Source: JACVRW01 sp963803085 (lineage in GTDB: Bacteria > Actinomycetota > Thermoleophilia > Solirubrobacterales > Thermoleophilaceae). From it: DNA of 64,000 nucleotides. The stretch lies in assembly GCA_963803085.1 (NCBI GenBank), contig CAWDLE010000029.1, forward strand, positions 1 to 64,000. Direction: 5' to 3'. The notes beneath the pieces were generated by a model. The model was given only the letters and a program-made list of their open reading frames with translations. It was not told where the DNA came from and searched no databases. Of the stretch, positions 50,899 through 61,440 are shown in pieces (position 1 is the stretch's first letter; every line of letters starts with the position of its first letter). A program made the translations under genes and the position numbers.

Positions 50899-53232
50899 CT
50901 ACAGCCAGCCCGAGCGCTTGAGGCGGTAGTAGAGCATCGAGCAGATCGCGAGCATGAGAAGCAGCACCCCCGGATATCCCAGCTCCCACCTGAGCTCCGG
51001 CATGTGATCGAAGTTCATGCCGTAGATGGCCGCGATTGCCGTCGGCACAGCGGCGATCGCCACCCAGGCTGAGATGCGCCGAACATCATCGTTCTGGCGC
51101 ACTGCCACCTGCGCAAGGTTCGCCTGGAGCGAGCCGCTCAGCAGGTCCCGCATCGCGTCCAGTTGGTCGCGCGTGCGGATCAGGTGGTCGTTGACATCGC
51201 GGAAGTAGGTGCGGATCTCCGGATGTATCTGTCCGTAGTGGCCCTCCGAAAGCCGCTCGATGGGATCCACCAGGGGGGCGGTGGCCTTGCGGAAGCCCAA
51301 CACCTCGCGTTGGAGCCGATAGATGCGCTCGGCCGGATTCGTGCGCTCACCCGAGAACAACTGCTCCTCCACCTCGTCGATATCCGTCTCGAGCCCCTCG
51401 ATAGCGGGCACGTAGTCGTCCACAACCCGGTCGAGGATCGCATGCAGCACCGCGCCGGGACCGTGCTTGAGGCGGCGCGGATTCTTCTCCAAGTCCTCCC
51501 TCACCGACGTCAGCGCGCTCGCCTCGCCATGGCGGACGGTGATGATGTAGTCATCGCCTAGGAAAACCAATACCTCGCCCAGCTCGATGACCTCAGTCGG
51601 ATCGACGTAGCGCGCCGTCTTGAGCACGAGGAAGATCATCTCCTCGTAGACCTCCAGCTTCGGTCTCTGGTGAGCGTCGATCGCGTCCTCAACGGCGAGG
51701 GGATGAAGGTTGAACTCGCGCTGGAGCGAGGCGAACTCCTCCTCGGTCGGCTCGTACAGCCCGATCCAGACGAACTTCCCAGGCTGATGCCGCTCGTCGT
51801 AGGCGTGCGTCAGGTCGACGTGGCCGTCGCGCCGCTTGCCGTCCTCGTAAATGGCGCAGTCGACGATCATCGCTTGGGATTGTGGCGGAGGGCTCCGGGC
51901 GAGATCGATCGCCTGCTGCCTGTCGCTCGCCTCTCCGGCGTAGGCGGCTTCCGCCAGCTCGGCGAGCAGGCGGCCCAACTCGGGGCCCGGCTCGATGCCG
52001 AGCTCCTCGGCCAGCTCGTCCCCTCGCACCGGCACCGGGGGTGGTCCCTTGCGCCGCCACTCGAGCGCCGCGGGCATCAGCTCCTCGGCGAGCTGGAGGT
52101 GAGCGTCGATCGCCCGCTCGGCGTTCTTGCCGCGGGTGGCGAGGCGGTCGGCCACCGACAGCAGCGTCACCTCCACCTCCACCGGCGACGTCCGCTCGAG
52201 GTAGCGGTAGACGGCGCGCCGGTCGAGCGGGCGCTCGTGGACCAGGAATCCGAGCACGAGGTGGTGACGGGTCACGGCCTCGAGGAAGCGGCAGAGGCGC
52301 TCGCTCATCCGGAGCCGGCGGCAGATCTCGCGCACCATCTCCTGGCCAAGCCGGTCGTGCCCCATGAACGTCACGCGGCCGTCCTCGCGCACGTGGTGGG
52401 TGGCGGGCTTGCCGATGTCGTGCAGCAGCGCGCCGAGGCGAAGCGCCTGACCGCGGGTGAGCTCGTCCGCCAGCGGGTCGTCCAGCACCTCGCGCAGCTC
52501 GCCGCTCGCCTCGTCCTCGAGCTCGATCAGCCGCTCCAGCACCTCGAGCGTGTGCCCGTAGACGTCCAGGTGGTGGTAGTGGCTCTGCTCGACGTCATGG
52601 AGGGCCGCGAGCTCGGGAAGGACCGCGCGCACGAGGCCGAGCCGGTCCGCGAGGGCTAGCGCGTCCAGCGTGCGTGGAGCCACAAGGAGACGGCGCAGCT
52701 CCGCGAACACGCGCTCGCCGGAGGCCTCCCCCACGCGCGGCGCCGCCTCGGCGGTGAGGCGCTCCGTCTCGGGGTCGGGTGTGAAGCCGAGCTCGGCGGC
52801 GAAGCGCACCAGGCGCAGAGGGCGCAGGGCGTCGTTCTCGTAAGCGGCGCGGCCGAGCACCCGAAGCGTGCGGTCATCGAGGTCGGCCTGCCCGCCGAGT
52901 GGGTCGATGAGCTCGCCGGTCTGCGGCGTGGCGGCGGCGGAGCCGACCAGTGGCCGCGCCATCGCATTCACGGTGAAGTCGCGCTTGGCCAGGTCCTCCT
53001 CGATCGTCTCGCCCTGGAGGCGGGCGAAGTCGTACACGCGGCCGCCGCGCCTATCGATCACCCGCCACGCCCCGAAGGCCTCCGAGAGCTGGAACACCGG
53101 CCCGCGCAGCTCGGCCGCGAGCTCGCGCGCCGCCCCCTCCGGGTCTCCCTCGACGGCGATGTCGATGTCCGTGACCTCGCGACCCAGGAGCTCGTCGCGC
53201 AGCGCTCCGCCGACTATCCAGGACGCGCTCAC
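50899..53232 (-). CDS. tRNA nucleotidyltransferase (CCA/poly(A) polymerase family) fused to CorA metal channel
   Basis: 777 aa in one uninterrupted frame. Residues about 1-454 are a complete nucleotidyltransferase: GGALRDELLGREVTDIDIAVEG (DxD), RDFTVNAMA, and an HD domain with LLHDIGKPATHH. Residues about 455-777 form a complete CorA: MIVDCAIYEDGKRRDG, PLAVEDAIDAHQRPK, and the pore motif YGMNF followed by the second helix and a basic tail. The join is ARSPPPQSQAM. ATG 51870 could start a separate CorA (323 aa), but no good ribosome site precedes it. GTG start overlaps the alr stop. Confidence 0.85.
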   Translation of the reverse strand: MSASWIVGGALRDELLGREVTDIDIAVEGDPEGAARELAAELRGPVFQLSEAFGAWRVIDRRGGRVYDFARLQGETIEEDLAKRDFTVNAMARPLVGSAAATPQTGELIDPLGGQADLDDRTLRVLGRAAYENDALRPLRLVRFAAELGFTPDPETERLTAEAAPRVGEASGERVFAELRRLLVAPRTLDALALADRLGLVRAVLPELAALHDVEQSHYHHLDVYGHTLEVLERLIELEDEASGELREVLDDPLADELTRGQALRLGALLHDIGKPATHHVREDGRVTFMGHDRLGQEMVREICRRLRMSERLCRFLEAVTRHHLVLGFLVHERPLDRRAVYRYLERTSPVEVEVTLLSVADRLATRGKNAERAIDAHLQLAEELMPAALEWRRKGPPPVPVRGDELAEELGIEPGPELGRLLAELAEAAYAGEASDRQQAIDLARSPPPQSQAMIVDCAIYEDGKRRDGHVDLTHAYDERHQPGKFVWIGLYEPTEEEFASLQREFNLHPLAVEDAIDAHQRPKLEVYEEMIFLVLKTARYVDPTEVIELGEVLVFLGDDYIITVRHGEASALTSVREDLEKNPRRLKHGPGAVLHAILDRVVDDYVPAIEGLETDIDEVEEQLFSGERTNPAERIYRLQREVLGFRKATAPLVDPIERLSEGHYGQIHPEIRTYFRDVNDHLIRTRDQLDAMRDLLSGSLQANLAQVAVRQNDDVRRISAWVAIAAVPTAIAAIYGMNFDHMPELRWELGYPGVLLLMLAICSMLYYRLKRSGWL

Positions 53233-54272
53233 CGGACCGGCTCGCGGCGGACCCTCGGCAGGAGGCCGGTCGTGACCTCGTAGTTGATCGTGCCCATTCG
53301 CCGCGCCACCTCCTCGGCAAGTATCCGCTCACCGCCCTGCGCGCCGATCAGGACCACCTCGTCGCCGACCTCCGCCACCGGCTCCGCGCCCAGCGCCACG
53401 GTCACATTGTCCATGCTCACCGTGCCCACGAGCGGGTGGCGGCGGCCGCCGATGAGGACGTCGCAGTCGTTCGTGAGCGCCCGCCGCCAGCCATCGCCGT
53501 AGCCCACCGGCACGGTCGCCACCCAGGTGGCCTCCTTGGCTCGCCAGCGCCGCCCGTAGCCCACGCTCTCCCCCGGCTCGATGCGCCGCAACGACGCCAC
53601 CCAGGAGTGCAGAGACAGCGCCGGCTCGAGGCCGTGCGCGTCCGGATCCGCCTGGAACGGATCGAGCCCGTAGATCGCGACGCCGCAGCGCACCATGTCG
53701 AAATGCGAGGCCGGCTCGCGCAGCGCCGCCGCGCTGTTCGCGGCGTGCACGAGGAGGTCGTCGCGGCCGACGTCGTCCACGAAGCGCCGGAACTCCACCA
53801 GCTGCGCATTGAAGAGGTCATCTTCCGGCTCGTCGGCGGTCGCGAAGTGCGTCATCAGGCCAACGGTGTTGGGCGCTGCGGCCAGCCGCAGCGCCAGGTC
53901 GCGGTCTCTCGTGCCGAGCCGGCCCATGCCGGTGTCGAGCTTCACGTGCACGCGCGGGGCAATCTCGGCCACCTCCTCCGACCACGCCACCACATCCGCG
54001 CCGGCATCCACCGCCACTCGGAGCTCGTCCCGCGTGAGCGCCCCCATCACCAGGATGGGCAGGTCCGCGGCGAGCCCGCGCAGCTCGGCGGCCTCGGCGG
54101 CGGTGGCCACGGCGAGCCAGGTTGCGCCGCCGGCCAGGGCGGCGTCCACCACGAGACCGACCTCGTGCCCGTACGCGTTCGCCTTCACCACCGCGCAGAG
54201 CGGCTTCGGAAGTCTCGCGCAGTTGCGCTCGACTGCGCCTACGTCGATGCGAGCGAGCGCACGCTCGGTCAC
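53229..54272 (-). CDS. alr: Alanine racemase
   Basis: 347 aa from GTG overlapping the CBS gene stop (GTGA). PLP lysine in LCAVVKANAYGHE; the C-terminal beta domain has GESVGYGRRW (catalytic Tyr) and VSMDNVTV. It interconverts L- and D-alanine for peptidoglycan. The N-terminus is compact and the substrate-carboxylate Arg lies in HVKLDTGMGRLG-adjacent sequence. Neighbours nnr, acpS, glmS and glmM agree with a cell-wall supply block. Confidence 0.95.
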   Translation of the reverse strand: MTERALARIDVGAVERNCARLPKPLCAVVKANAYGHEVGLVVDAALAGGATWLAVATAAEAAELRGLAADLPILVMGALTRDELRVAVDAGADVVAWSEEVAEIAPRVHVKLDTGMGRLGTRDRDLALRLAAAPNTVGLMTHFATADEPEDDLFNAQLVEFRRFVDDVGRDDLLVHAANSAAALREPASHFDMVRCGVAIYGLDPFQADPDAHGLEPALSLHSWVASLRRIEPGESVGYGRRWRAKEATWVATVPVGYGDGWRRALTNDCDVLIGGRRHPLVGTVSMDNVTVALGAEPVAEVGDEVVLIGAQGGERILAEEVARRMGTINYEVTTGLLPRVRREPVR

Positions 54273-54727
54273 GCCGCCAGCGCGCCGAGCACGTCCAGGC
54301 GCGTGACCACTCCCACGAGGCGACCGTCCACGACCACCGGAAGGCGGTTGTGGCCACTCTCGTGGATCAGCCGGGCCGCCTCCTTCACGCTCGTGTCCGG
54401 ACCGACCGTGTCGGGCTTGCGGGTCATCATGTCCGCGGCGCTGGAGGCGAATGCCTTGCGCAGGCGACCCTCGTAGCGGTGAAGCGACTCGAGGAACACC
54501 GTGCCGCCGAACAGGTTGATGTAGTGCGGGATGTGGAGGTCGCCCTGGTCGTCCGGGAGCACCATGTCGGCCTCGGTCACGATCCCGACGAGCTGACCGT
54601 CGGCGTCCACCACCGGCAGACCGGGCAGCTCGTGCTCGCGCAGTGCGGCCACGACATCCTCGACCGACGTGTCCGGCGACACGGTCACGGGGTTGGGGTC
54701 CATGATTTCGCTGATCGTGTCGGGCAC
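54269..54727 (-). CDS. CBS-domain protein
   Basis: 152 aa, two CBS motifs: ISEIMDPNPVTVSPDTSVEDVVAALREHELPGLPVVD and MMTRKPDTVGPDTSVKEAARLIHESGHNRLPVVVDGRLVGVVTR. The layout matches IMPDH-like CBS pairs without a catalytic part. It sits between nnr and alr; a palindromic element precedes its start and it overlaps alr by 4 bp, so it may sense nucleotides and act on a neighbour (inference). Confidence 0.9.
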   Translation of the reverse strand: MPDTISEIMDPNPVTVSPDTSVEDVVAALREHELPGLPVVDADGQLVGIVTEADMVLPDDQGDLHIPHYINLFGGTVFLESLHRYEGRLRKAFASSAADMMTRKPDTVGPDTSVKEAARLIHESGHNRLPVVVDGRLVGVVTRLDVLGALAA

Positions 54728-54739
54728 GGGCGCGAGGTT

Positions 54740-54858
54740 ATCGGAGCTTCGGGCGTTTACGACAGCGGTGAAGGGGCTGGTTTCCTTCGACCGTCCTGCT
54801 TAGGCTTGCGTATGCATGCTTTAGGCAGGACGGTCGCCTCCTTAGTGCTGTCGTTCGC
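54740..54858. repeat. Palindromic intergenic element, copy 2
   Basis: Inner arms 54788-54801 (CGACCGTCCTGCTT) and 54823-54836 (AGGCAGGACGGTCG) pair at 13 of 14. Outer arms 54759-54766 (ACGACAGC) and 54847-54854 (GCTGTCGT) pair perfectly. The left flank CGGGCGTTTAC and the right-arm core AGGCAGGAC are shared with copy 1 (38420-38526), in the same orientation. It lies between the nnr stop and the CBS start on the minus strand, 8-9 bp beyond the nnr stop. Confidence 0.75.
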
Positions 54859-54862
54859 TCGT

Positions 54863-56317
54863 TCAGCGGAGCGTCAGGCCGTGGGGCAACGCCTCGATCA
54901 CGTCGCCGGCCATCACGTGGTCGGTCCCGACGCGCTCGGCCGCCGCGCGGGCCGCCAGCACGTGGGCGAGGGCGCCAAGGGCTGCCGCCTCGAAGGCGTC
55001 CAGGCCCTTGGCGAGCAGGGCGCCGATCAGGCCGGAGAGCACGTCGCCGGTGCCGGCCGTGGCGAGAGCCGGCGTCCCACCGGGGCTGATGGCGACCACA
55101 CCGTCGGGCCGCGCAACGATCGTGTCGTCCCCCTTCAGGAGCACGACCGCTCCGCTCCGCTCGGCCGCCTCGCGGGCGTGCTCCAGGCGATGGGCCGCCA
55201 CCTCCTCAGTGCTGATCTCGAGGAGGCGCCCCATCTCCGCCTCGTGCGGGGTCAGAACGGTGGCAGCGTCCCGCGAACGGAACAGCTCGAGCTGTCCCGC
55301 ATGTGCGTTCAGGCCGTCGGCATCCACGAGCAGCGGCGCCTTCACGGCCGGCGCCACGCCGCGCGCGAACTCCTGGGCGCTTTCGGCACGGCCGATTCCG
55401 GGGCCGAGCACCACCGCGCCCGCGCGTTCGGCCATCTCCTCCACGTCGGCCACACCTGCGGGGGTGTGGAAGCCGTCGTCGTCCGGCAGCCCGCGGCTCA
55501 TCTGCTCGAGCAGGCGCAGGGCCACGGTCTGCTGCACCGGACCGGGCACGGCCACCTGGACATAGCCCGCGCCTGCGCGCGACGCCGATCGCGCGGCCAT
55601 GGTCGGTGCTCCCGTCAGCCCCACCGAGCCGCCGACGACCACCACGACGCCCGATTCGAACTTGGAGCCGCTCGGCGTCCGGCGCGGATACAGGTCGAGC
55701 ACGCGCTCGCAGATCAGGCCGGCCCTGCTCGCTCCGGGCGCGCCGCGGGGTATGCCGATCTCGACCAGCTCCACGCGTCCCGCGTGCCCCTTGCCGGGGT
55801 TCACGTGGAGGCCGACCTTCGAGCCATGGAACGTGGCGGTCACGAGCGCCGACACCGCCTCGCCCTCCACCTCGCCGTTCGATGCGTTCACGCCGGACGG
55901 CACGTCGCAGGCCACCACCGCGGCGTCCTCCTGGTTGATCGCCCAGATCGCGGATGCAACCGGCTCGCGGGGCGACCCCTCGAACCCGGTGCCGAGCAGG
56001 GCGTCCACGACCACGCCGGAGCCCGCGAGCCGCTCGCGCTCGAACGGCTCGGTGCCATCGAGCACGTCGACCTCGTAACCGTCCTCGCGCAGGAGGCGCG
56101 CGGCCACCAGGCCATCGCCGCCGTTGTTCCCCTTGCCGACCACGATCCGCACGGGGCCGGCGGCAGCCACCGAGGCGGTGACCCGCGCGAGCCCGAGCCC
56201 CGCCCGTTCCATCAGGTCAGCCTCGGGCACGCCCTGCTCCTCGATGGCCCATGCGTCGGCGGCGCGCATTTCGGCCGCCTCGTAGAGCGGGTCCGTCCAG
56301 TCCGGGAGGGCACTCAT
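54863..56317 (-). CDS. nnr: Bifunctional NAD(P)H-hydrate epimerase / ADP-dependent dehydratase
   Basis: 484 aa from ATG at 56317 (MSALPDWT...); the frame reaches 57745 only across glmS. N-terminal epimerase (YjeF_N, about 1-205): VGKGNNGGDGLVAARLL and VACDVPSGVNASNGEVEG. C-terminal kinase-like dehydratase (about 215-484): VVVVGGSVGLTGAPTMAARSASRAGAGYV, VLTPHEAEMGRL, and ATAGTGDVLSGLIGALLAKG. It repairs damaged NAD(P)H hydrates. It overlaps acpS by 4 bp, a common bacterial pairing. Confidence 0.95.
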   Translation of the reverse strand: MSALPDWTDPLYEAAEMRAADAWAIEEQGVPEADLMERAGLGLARVTASVAAAGPVRIVVGKGNNGGDGLVAARLLREDGYEVDVLDGTEPFERERLAGSGVVVDALLGTGFEGSPREPVASAIWAINQEDAAVVACDVPSGVNASNGEVEGEAVSALVTATFHGSKVGLHVNPGKGHAGRVELVEIGIPRGAPGASRAGLICERVLDLYPRRTPSGSKFESGVVVVVGGSVGLTGAPTMAARSASRAGAGYVQVAVPGPVQQTVALRLLEQMSRGLPDDDGFHTPAGVADVEEMAERAGAVVLGPGIGRAESAQEFARGVAPAVKAPLLVDADGLNAHAGQLELFRSRDAATVLTPHEAEMGRLLEISTEEVAAHRLEHAREAAERSGAVVLLKGDDTIVARPDGVVAISPGGTPALATAGTGDVLSGLIGALLAKGLDAFEAAALGALAHVLAARAAAERVGTDHVMAGDVIEALPHGLTLR

Positions 56318-56667
56318 CGCAGGACCGCGACGGCGCCCGCCAGCTCGTCGGTGTGCGTGAGCGAGATCGCCAGCTCGCCGCCCAGCTCCGCCGCCCGGGC
56401 GGCGACGGTCCCGCTCAGCCGCAGCTCCGGGGCGGCATCGGTGGCCACCACCTCCACGTCGCGAAAGCTCCAGCCGGTGAGGCCGAGCGCCTTCGCCACG
56501 GCCTCCTTGGCGCAGAAGCGCGCCGCCAGGTGCATTGCCGGCCGCGCCCGACCCGCGGCGTACTCGCGCTCCGCGTCGGTGAACAGCCGCTCGGCCAGCC
56601 GCGGCCGCCGTTCGAGCGCGCGCTCGAAGCGCGCCACGTCGAGAAGGTCGATGCCCACGCCGCTCAC
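56314..56667 (-). CDS. acpS: Holo-[acyl-carrier-protein] synthase
   Basis: 117 aa. Mg/CoA site GVGIDLLDVARFERAL and the second motif RFCAKEAVAKALG; ends with ISLTHTDELAGAVAVLR. It transfers 4'-phosphopantetheine to acyl carrier protein. The glmS stop lies 144 bp upstream and is separated from it by the 45-bp hairpin array. Confidence 0.95.
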   Translation of the reverse strand: MSGVGIDLLDVARFERALERRPRLAERLFTDAEREYAAGRARPAMHLAARFCAKEAVAKALGLTGWSFRDVEVVATDAAPELRLSGTVAARAAELGGELAISLTHTDELAGAVAVLR

Positions 56668-56681
56668 CGCGGCTGAACATA

Positions 56682-56804
56682 CGCCATACCTGCGCAGCCG
56701 GCCGAGCCGGCTGCTTGGCCAACAACGCCATACCTGGCGCAGCCGGCCGAGCCGGCTGCTTGGCTAACAACGCCAGGCTGGCGCAGCCGGCCAAGCCGGC
56801 TGCT
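56682..56804 (-). repeat. 45-bp tandem hairpin array, locus B (three units)
   Basis: Units begin (plus coordinates) at about 56682, 56726 and 56771; spacing is 44 and 45 bp. Each has a hairpin GCAGCCGGC-CGA-GCCGGCTGC (9-bp stem, 3-nt loop; the third unit has CAA in the loop) and a TGGC...GCCA mini-hairpin. Read on the minus strand, the array starts 7-10 bases after the glmS stop and aligns end to end with the locus A unit (39391-39514). No T-run and no unique spacers, so it is neither a classic terminator nor CRISPR. Confidence 0.9.
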
Positions 56805-56811
56805 TGGCGAA

Positions 56812-58679
<1,868 letters not shown>

Positions 58680-58688
58680 GAAGAGATT

Positions 58689-59984
58689 TCACCCTAGCTC
58701 TGTTTCGACGAGTTTCGCCAACCGATCAACGATTCCCTGGCACTCATCCTCACGCGGCGCCTCCACCATTACCCGCACCAGCGGCTCCGTACCGGAAGCG
58801 CGCACCAGAACCCTGCCGCGCCCCTCGAGCGCCTCGGACTCAGTCTCGACAGCGGCCCACACCGTGGTGGCGCCCTCGAGGGCCGTCCGGTCTCGCACGC
58901 GCACGTTCACGAGCCGCTGGGGCAGCTTCTGCATCGCGTGGCGATCGGCGAGATCGGCCCCCTGGAGCGCCTCGAGCGCGAGCAGCGCGGCCGCGGTGCC
59001 GTCACCGGAGGGGACGAAGGCCGTGTCGATGATGTGGCCGGACTGCTCGCCGCCGAGCGCCCAGCCGCGGCGCACCAGCTCGGCCAGCACGTTTCGGTCG
59101 CCCACGTCGGTCGTGGCCACCTCGATCCCGGCGTCGGCCATCGCGCGGTGGAAGCCGTAGTTGGTCATCACGGTCACGGCCACGCCGTCGCCCGCGAGCC
59201 TGCCGCTGCCGCGCAGGTGGAGCGCTGCCAGCGCCATCAGCTCGTCGCCGTCGACCACGGTCCCATGGCGGTCCAACGCCAACACCCGGTCGCCGTCGCC
59301 GTCGAAGGCGAACGCCACGTCGTGGTTGTCCATGTGCTGGGCCAGCGCCTCGATGTTCGTCGAGCCGACCTCCTGGTTGATGTTGCGGCCGTCCGGCTCC
59401 ACTGCGATCGCGTCCACCTCGGCGCCCATGCGCCGGAAGATCTCGGGTGCCACGCGGTGAGTGGCCCCGTTCGCGCAGTCGAGCAGCACGCGCAGTCCGC
59501 TGAGGTCGAGCGACGAGAAGCGCAGCTGGAGCTCGCGCAGGTAGTCCCCGCCCGCGCCGTGTAGCTCGCGCAGGCGGCCGATGAGCGCGCTCGGCTCCTC
59601 CAGCCGACGCTCGATCTCGGCCTCCTGGTCGTCGCCGATCTTCATGCCCTCTGGCCCGAAGAACTTGATGCCGTTGTCGGGGTACGGGTTGTGTGACGCC
59701 GACACCACGGCCGCCATCTCGAAGCCGTAGCGCCTGACGAGCACGGAGGCGCCCGGCGTGGGCAGCACGCCTGCGAGCAGAGCGTGTCCCCCGCCGGCGG
59801 CGATGCCGGCGGCAAGGGCCGCCTCGAGCATCTCCCCCGATTCGCGCGTGTCGCGCACGATCAGGATCTGGGGATGGTCCACAGGCGAGGTCAGGGCCGC
59901 CGCCCGGCCCAGCTTCAGGGCGAGGTCGGCAGTCAGAAACTCTCCCGCGACCCCGCGGACCCCGTCCGTCCCGAATAACCGCAT
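58689..59984 (-). CDS. glmM: Phosphoglucosamine mutase
   Basis: 431 aa. Catalytic serine loop VVSASHNPYPDNGIKFFG, metal loop AFAFDGDGDRVLALD, sugar loop GGEQSGHI and the C-terminal phosphate site VRASGTEPLVRVMVEA. N-terminus LFGTDGVRGVAGEFLT is that of GlmM rather than ManB. It interconverts glucosamine-6- and 1-phosphate between GlmS and GlmU. It lies 8 bp after rpsI and precedes glmS. Confidence 0.96.
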   Translation of the reverse strand: MRLFGTDGVRGVAGEFLTADLALKLGRAAALTSPVDHPQILIVRDTRESGEMLEAALAAGIAAGGGHALLAGVLPTPGASVLVRRYGFEMAAVVSASHNPYPDNGIKFFGPEGMKIGDDQEAEIERRLEEPSALIGRLRELHGAGGDYLRELQLRFSSLDLSGLRVLLDCANGATHRVAPEIFRRMGAEVDAIAVEPDGRNINQEVGSTNIEALAQHMDNHDVAFAFDGDGDRVLALDRHGTVVDGDELMALAALHLRGSGRLAGDGVAVTVMTNYGFHRAMADAGIEVATTDVGDRNVLAELVRRGWALGGEQSGHIIDTAFVPSGDGTAAALLALEALQGADLADRHAMQKLPQRLVNVRVRDRTALEGATTVWAAVETESEALEGRGRVLVRASGTEPLVRVMVEAPREDECQGIVDRLAKLVETELG

Positions 59985-59992
59985 GGCGCGAA

Positions 59993-60925
59993 CTAGCGCT
60001 TCGAGAACTGCGGCCGCTTGCGGGCCTTCTTGAGCCCGGCCTTCTTGCGTTCCTTCTCGCGCGGGTCGCGAGTGAGGTAGCCGCGGCGTTTCAGCTCGGT
60101 GCGCAGCGCCGGGTCGGCCTCCACGAGAGCGCGTGCAATGCCGTGGCGCAGCGCGTTCGCCTGCGCCGACACGCCGCCTCCGTGAATACGGGCCACCACG
60201 TCCATGCGCGTTTGGTAGCCGGCCGCCTCGAGCGGCTGGCTCGCCATGCGCTGCAGGCGGACGCGCGGGAAGTACTCGTCGAGGTGGCGACCGTTGATCG
60301 TGTAGGTGCCCTCGCCCGGCTTCAGGATCACGCGCGCGATCGCGGTCTTGCGCTTGCCGGTGGCGTTGTAGCGGGCATCGGCCGCGAGCTCGAGCGGCGT
60401 GTGAGCCACCGGCGCGGGCTCGGCGCCCTCCTCGCCCGGCTCGCCGTCCTCGGTTCCTGCGGCGTCGGGATCGGCGTATTCGCCGTACTCGTCGTACTCG
60501 CCACCCTCGGAGCGCTGCTCTTCGAGCACGAGGTCGGGCTCGAGGTGAGCGCCGGGGATGACCTCGTCGCCGCGGGCATCCTTCTGCTTGCCCGCGCGGG
60601 GGCGCTCTGGCACAGCCTCGTCGGGCGCAGCCTCGTCTGGCGCAGCCTCGTCGGGCGCAGCGTCGGCGGCCGGCTCCTCGGCGGCCGGCTCCTCAGCCGC
60701 GGGCTCCTCGCCCTCGCTGGTGGTGGCCTGGTCGAGCTCGTCGAGGCCCTCGATCTCGGGGCCGGGGGCCTCCGAATCGGCGGGCTCCTCGCCGGGAGTG
60801 TCGGCCGGTGGGTCGGTCTCGGACGGCGTGGCCTCGCCCGGCTCGCCCGGAACGCCCGCGGTGGTCTCGTCCGCCGAAGGGCCCTCCTCCTCGTCGCCCT
60901 CGGGCTGCTGGGGCTCTTCGGTCAT
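59993..60925 (-). CDS. rpsI: Ribosomal protein S9 with a long acidic N-terminal extension
   Basis: 310 aa, against about 130 in most bacteria. The C-terminal 125 residues are ordinary S9 (NATGKRKTAIARVILKPGEG ... GGGVSAQANALRHGIARAL ... KARKRPQFSKR). The first ~185 residues are Glu/Asp/Pro/Ala-rich, with repeated EEPAA and APDEA units and a Tyr/Glu cluster (EYDEYGEYADP), and are probably disordered. The start ATG overlaps the rplM TGA, and no internal start next to the S9 core is obvious, so the extension seems to be translated. The extension's role is unknown. Confidence 0.93.
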   Translation of the reverse strand: MTEEPQQPEGDEEEGPSADETTAGVPGEPGEATPSETDPPADTPGEEPADSEAPGPEIEGLDELDQATTSEGEEPAAEEPAAEEPAADAAPDEAAPDEAAPDEAVPERPRAGKQKDARGDEVIPGAHLEPDLVLEEQRSEGGEYDEYGEYADPDAAGTEDGEPGEEGAEPAPVAHTPLELAADARYNATGKRKTAIARVILKPGEGTYTINGRHLDEYFPRVRLQRMASQPLEAAGYQTRMDVVARIHGGGVSAQANALRHGIARALVEADPALRTELKRRGYLTRDPREKERKKAGLKKARKRPQFSKR

Positions 60926-61359
60926 CAGGCGCTTACCTCCATCTGCTCGGGCTTCTGCGCGGCGTGGGGATGGTCCGGCCCGGCGTAGATCTTGAGCTTG
61001 CGCAGCTGCGCGCGGCCAAGCTTGGTGCGCGGCAGCATGCCCTTCACGGCGAGGCGCACGACCTCCTCGGGCCTGCGCGCGAGCATCTCGTCGAGCGTAC
61101 GGCTGCGGAGTCCGCCCGGATAGCCGGAATGCCGGTAATAGAGCTTCTCTGCACGCTTGTTGCCGGTCACCGAGATCTTCTCGGCGTTCACGACGACCAC
61201 GAAGTCGCCCACGTCGATGTGCGGCGTGTACTCGGGCTTGCGCTTACCGCGGAGGGCATCCGCGATCTGCGTCGCGAGCCTGCCCAGCGTTTTGCCGGAG
61301 GCGTCGACCACGAGCCAGTTGCGCTCGCGGGTAGCCGGTGTCGCCACATAAGTCTTCAT
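60925..61359 (-). CDS. rplM: 50S ribosomal protein L13
   Basis: 144 aa from ATG at 61359 (MKTYVATPATRERNWLVVDASG...). The upstream frame to 61443 is not needed. Core motifs: GKTLGRLATQIADALRGKRKPEYTPHIDVGD, YYRHSGYPGGL, RPEEVVRLAVKGMLPRTKLGRAQLRKLKIYAGPDHPH. It is first of the rplM-rpsI pair, with rpsI overlapping by one base. Divergent from the M23 peptidase transcript. Confidence 0.97.
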   Translation of the reverse strand: MKTYVATPATRERNWLVVDASGKTLGRLATQIADALRGKRKPEYTPHIDVGDFVVVVNAEKISVTGNKRAEKLYYRHSGYPGGLRSRTLDEMLARRPEEVVRLAVKGMLPRTKLGRAQLRKLKIYAGPDHPHAAQKPEQMEVSA

Positions 61360-61404
61360 CACAAAGGAGCCGCCAAAGCGGCGGCCGGGCTCGTAGTGTA
61401 GCCA

Positions 61405-61434
61405 TGTAGAGAGCGTCTGGCCCGTGGGTATACT
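61405..61434 (+). promoter_or_regulatory. Putative sigma-A type promoter for the riboswitch-M23 transcript
   Basis: TATACT at 61429-61434 is a near-consensus -10. A weak -35 TGTAGA at 61405-61410 is 18 bp upstream. The predicted start near 61441 would place the riboswitch at the very 5' end of the transcript, as expected. Spacing and position support it, but the -35 is poor. Confidence 0.55.
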
Positions 61435-61440
61435 GCCCGC

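Noticed and set aside
56682..56811. glmS ribozyme or simple rho-independent terminator
   Set aside because: The structured region is 3' of glmS rather than in its leader, and no T-run follows the stems.
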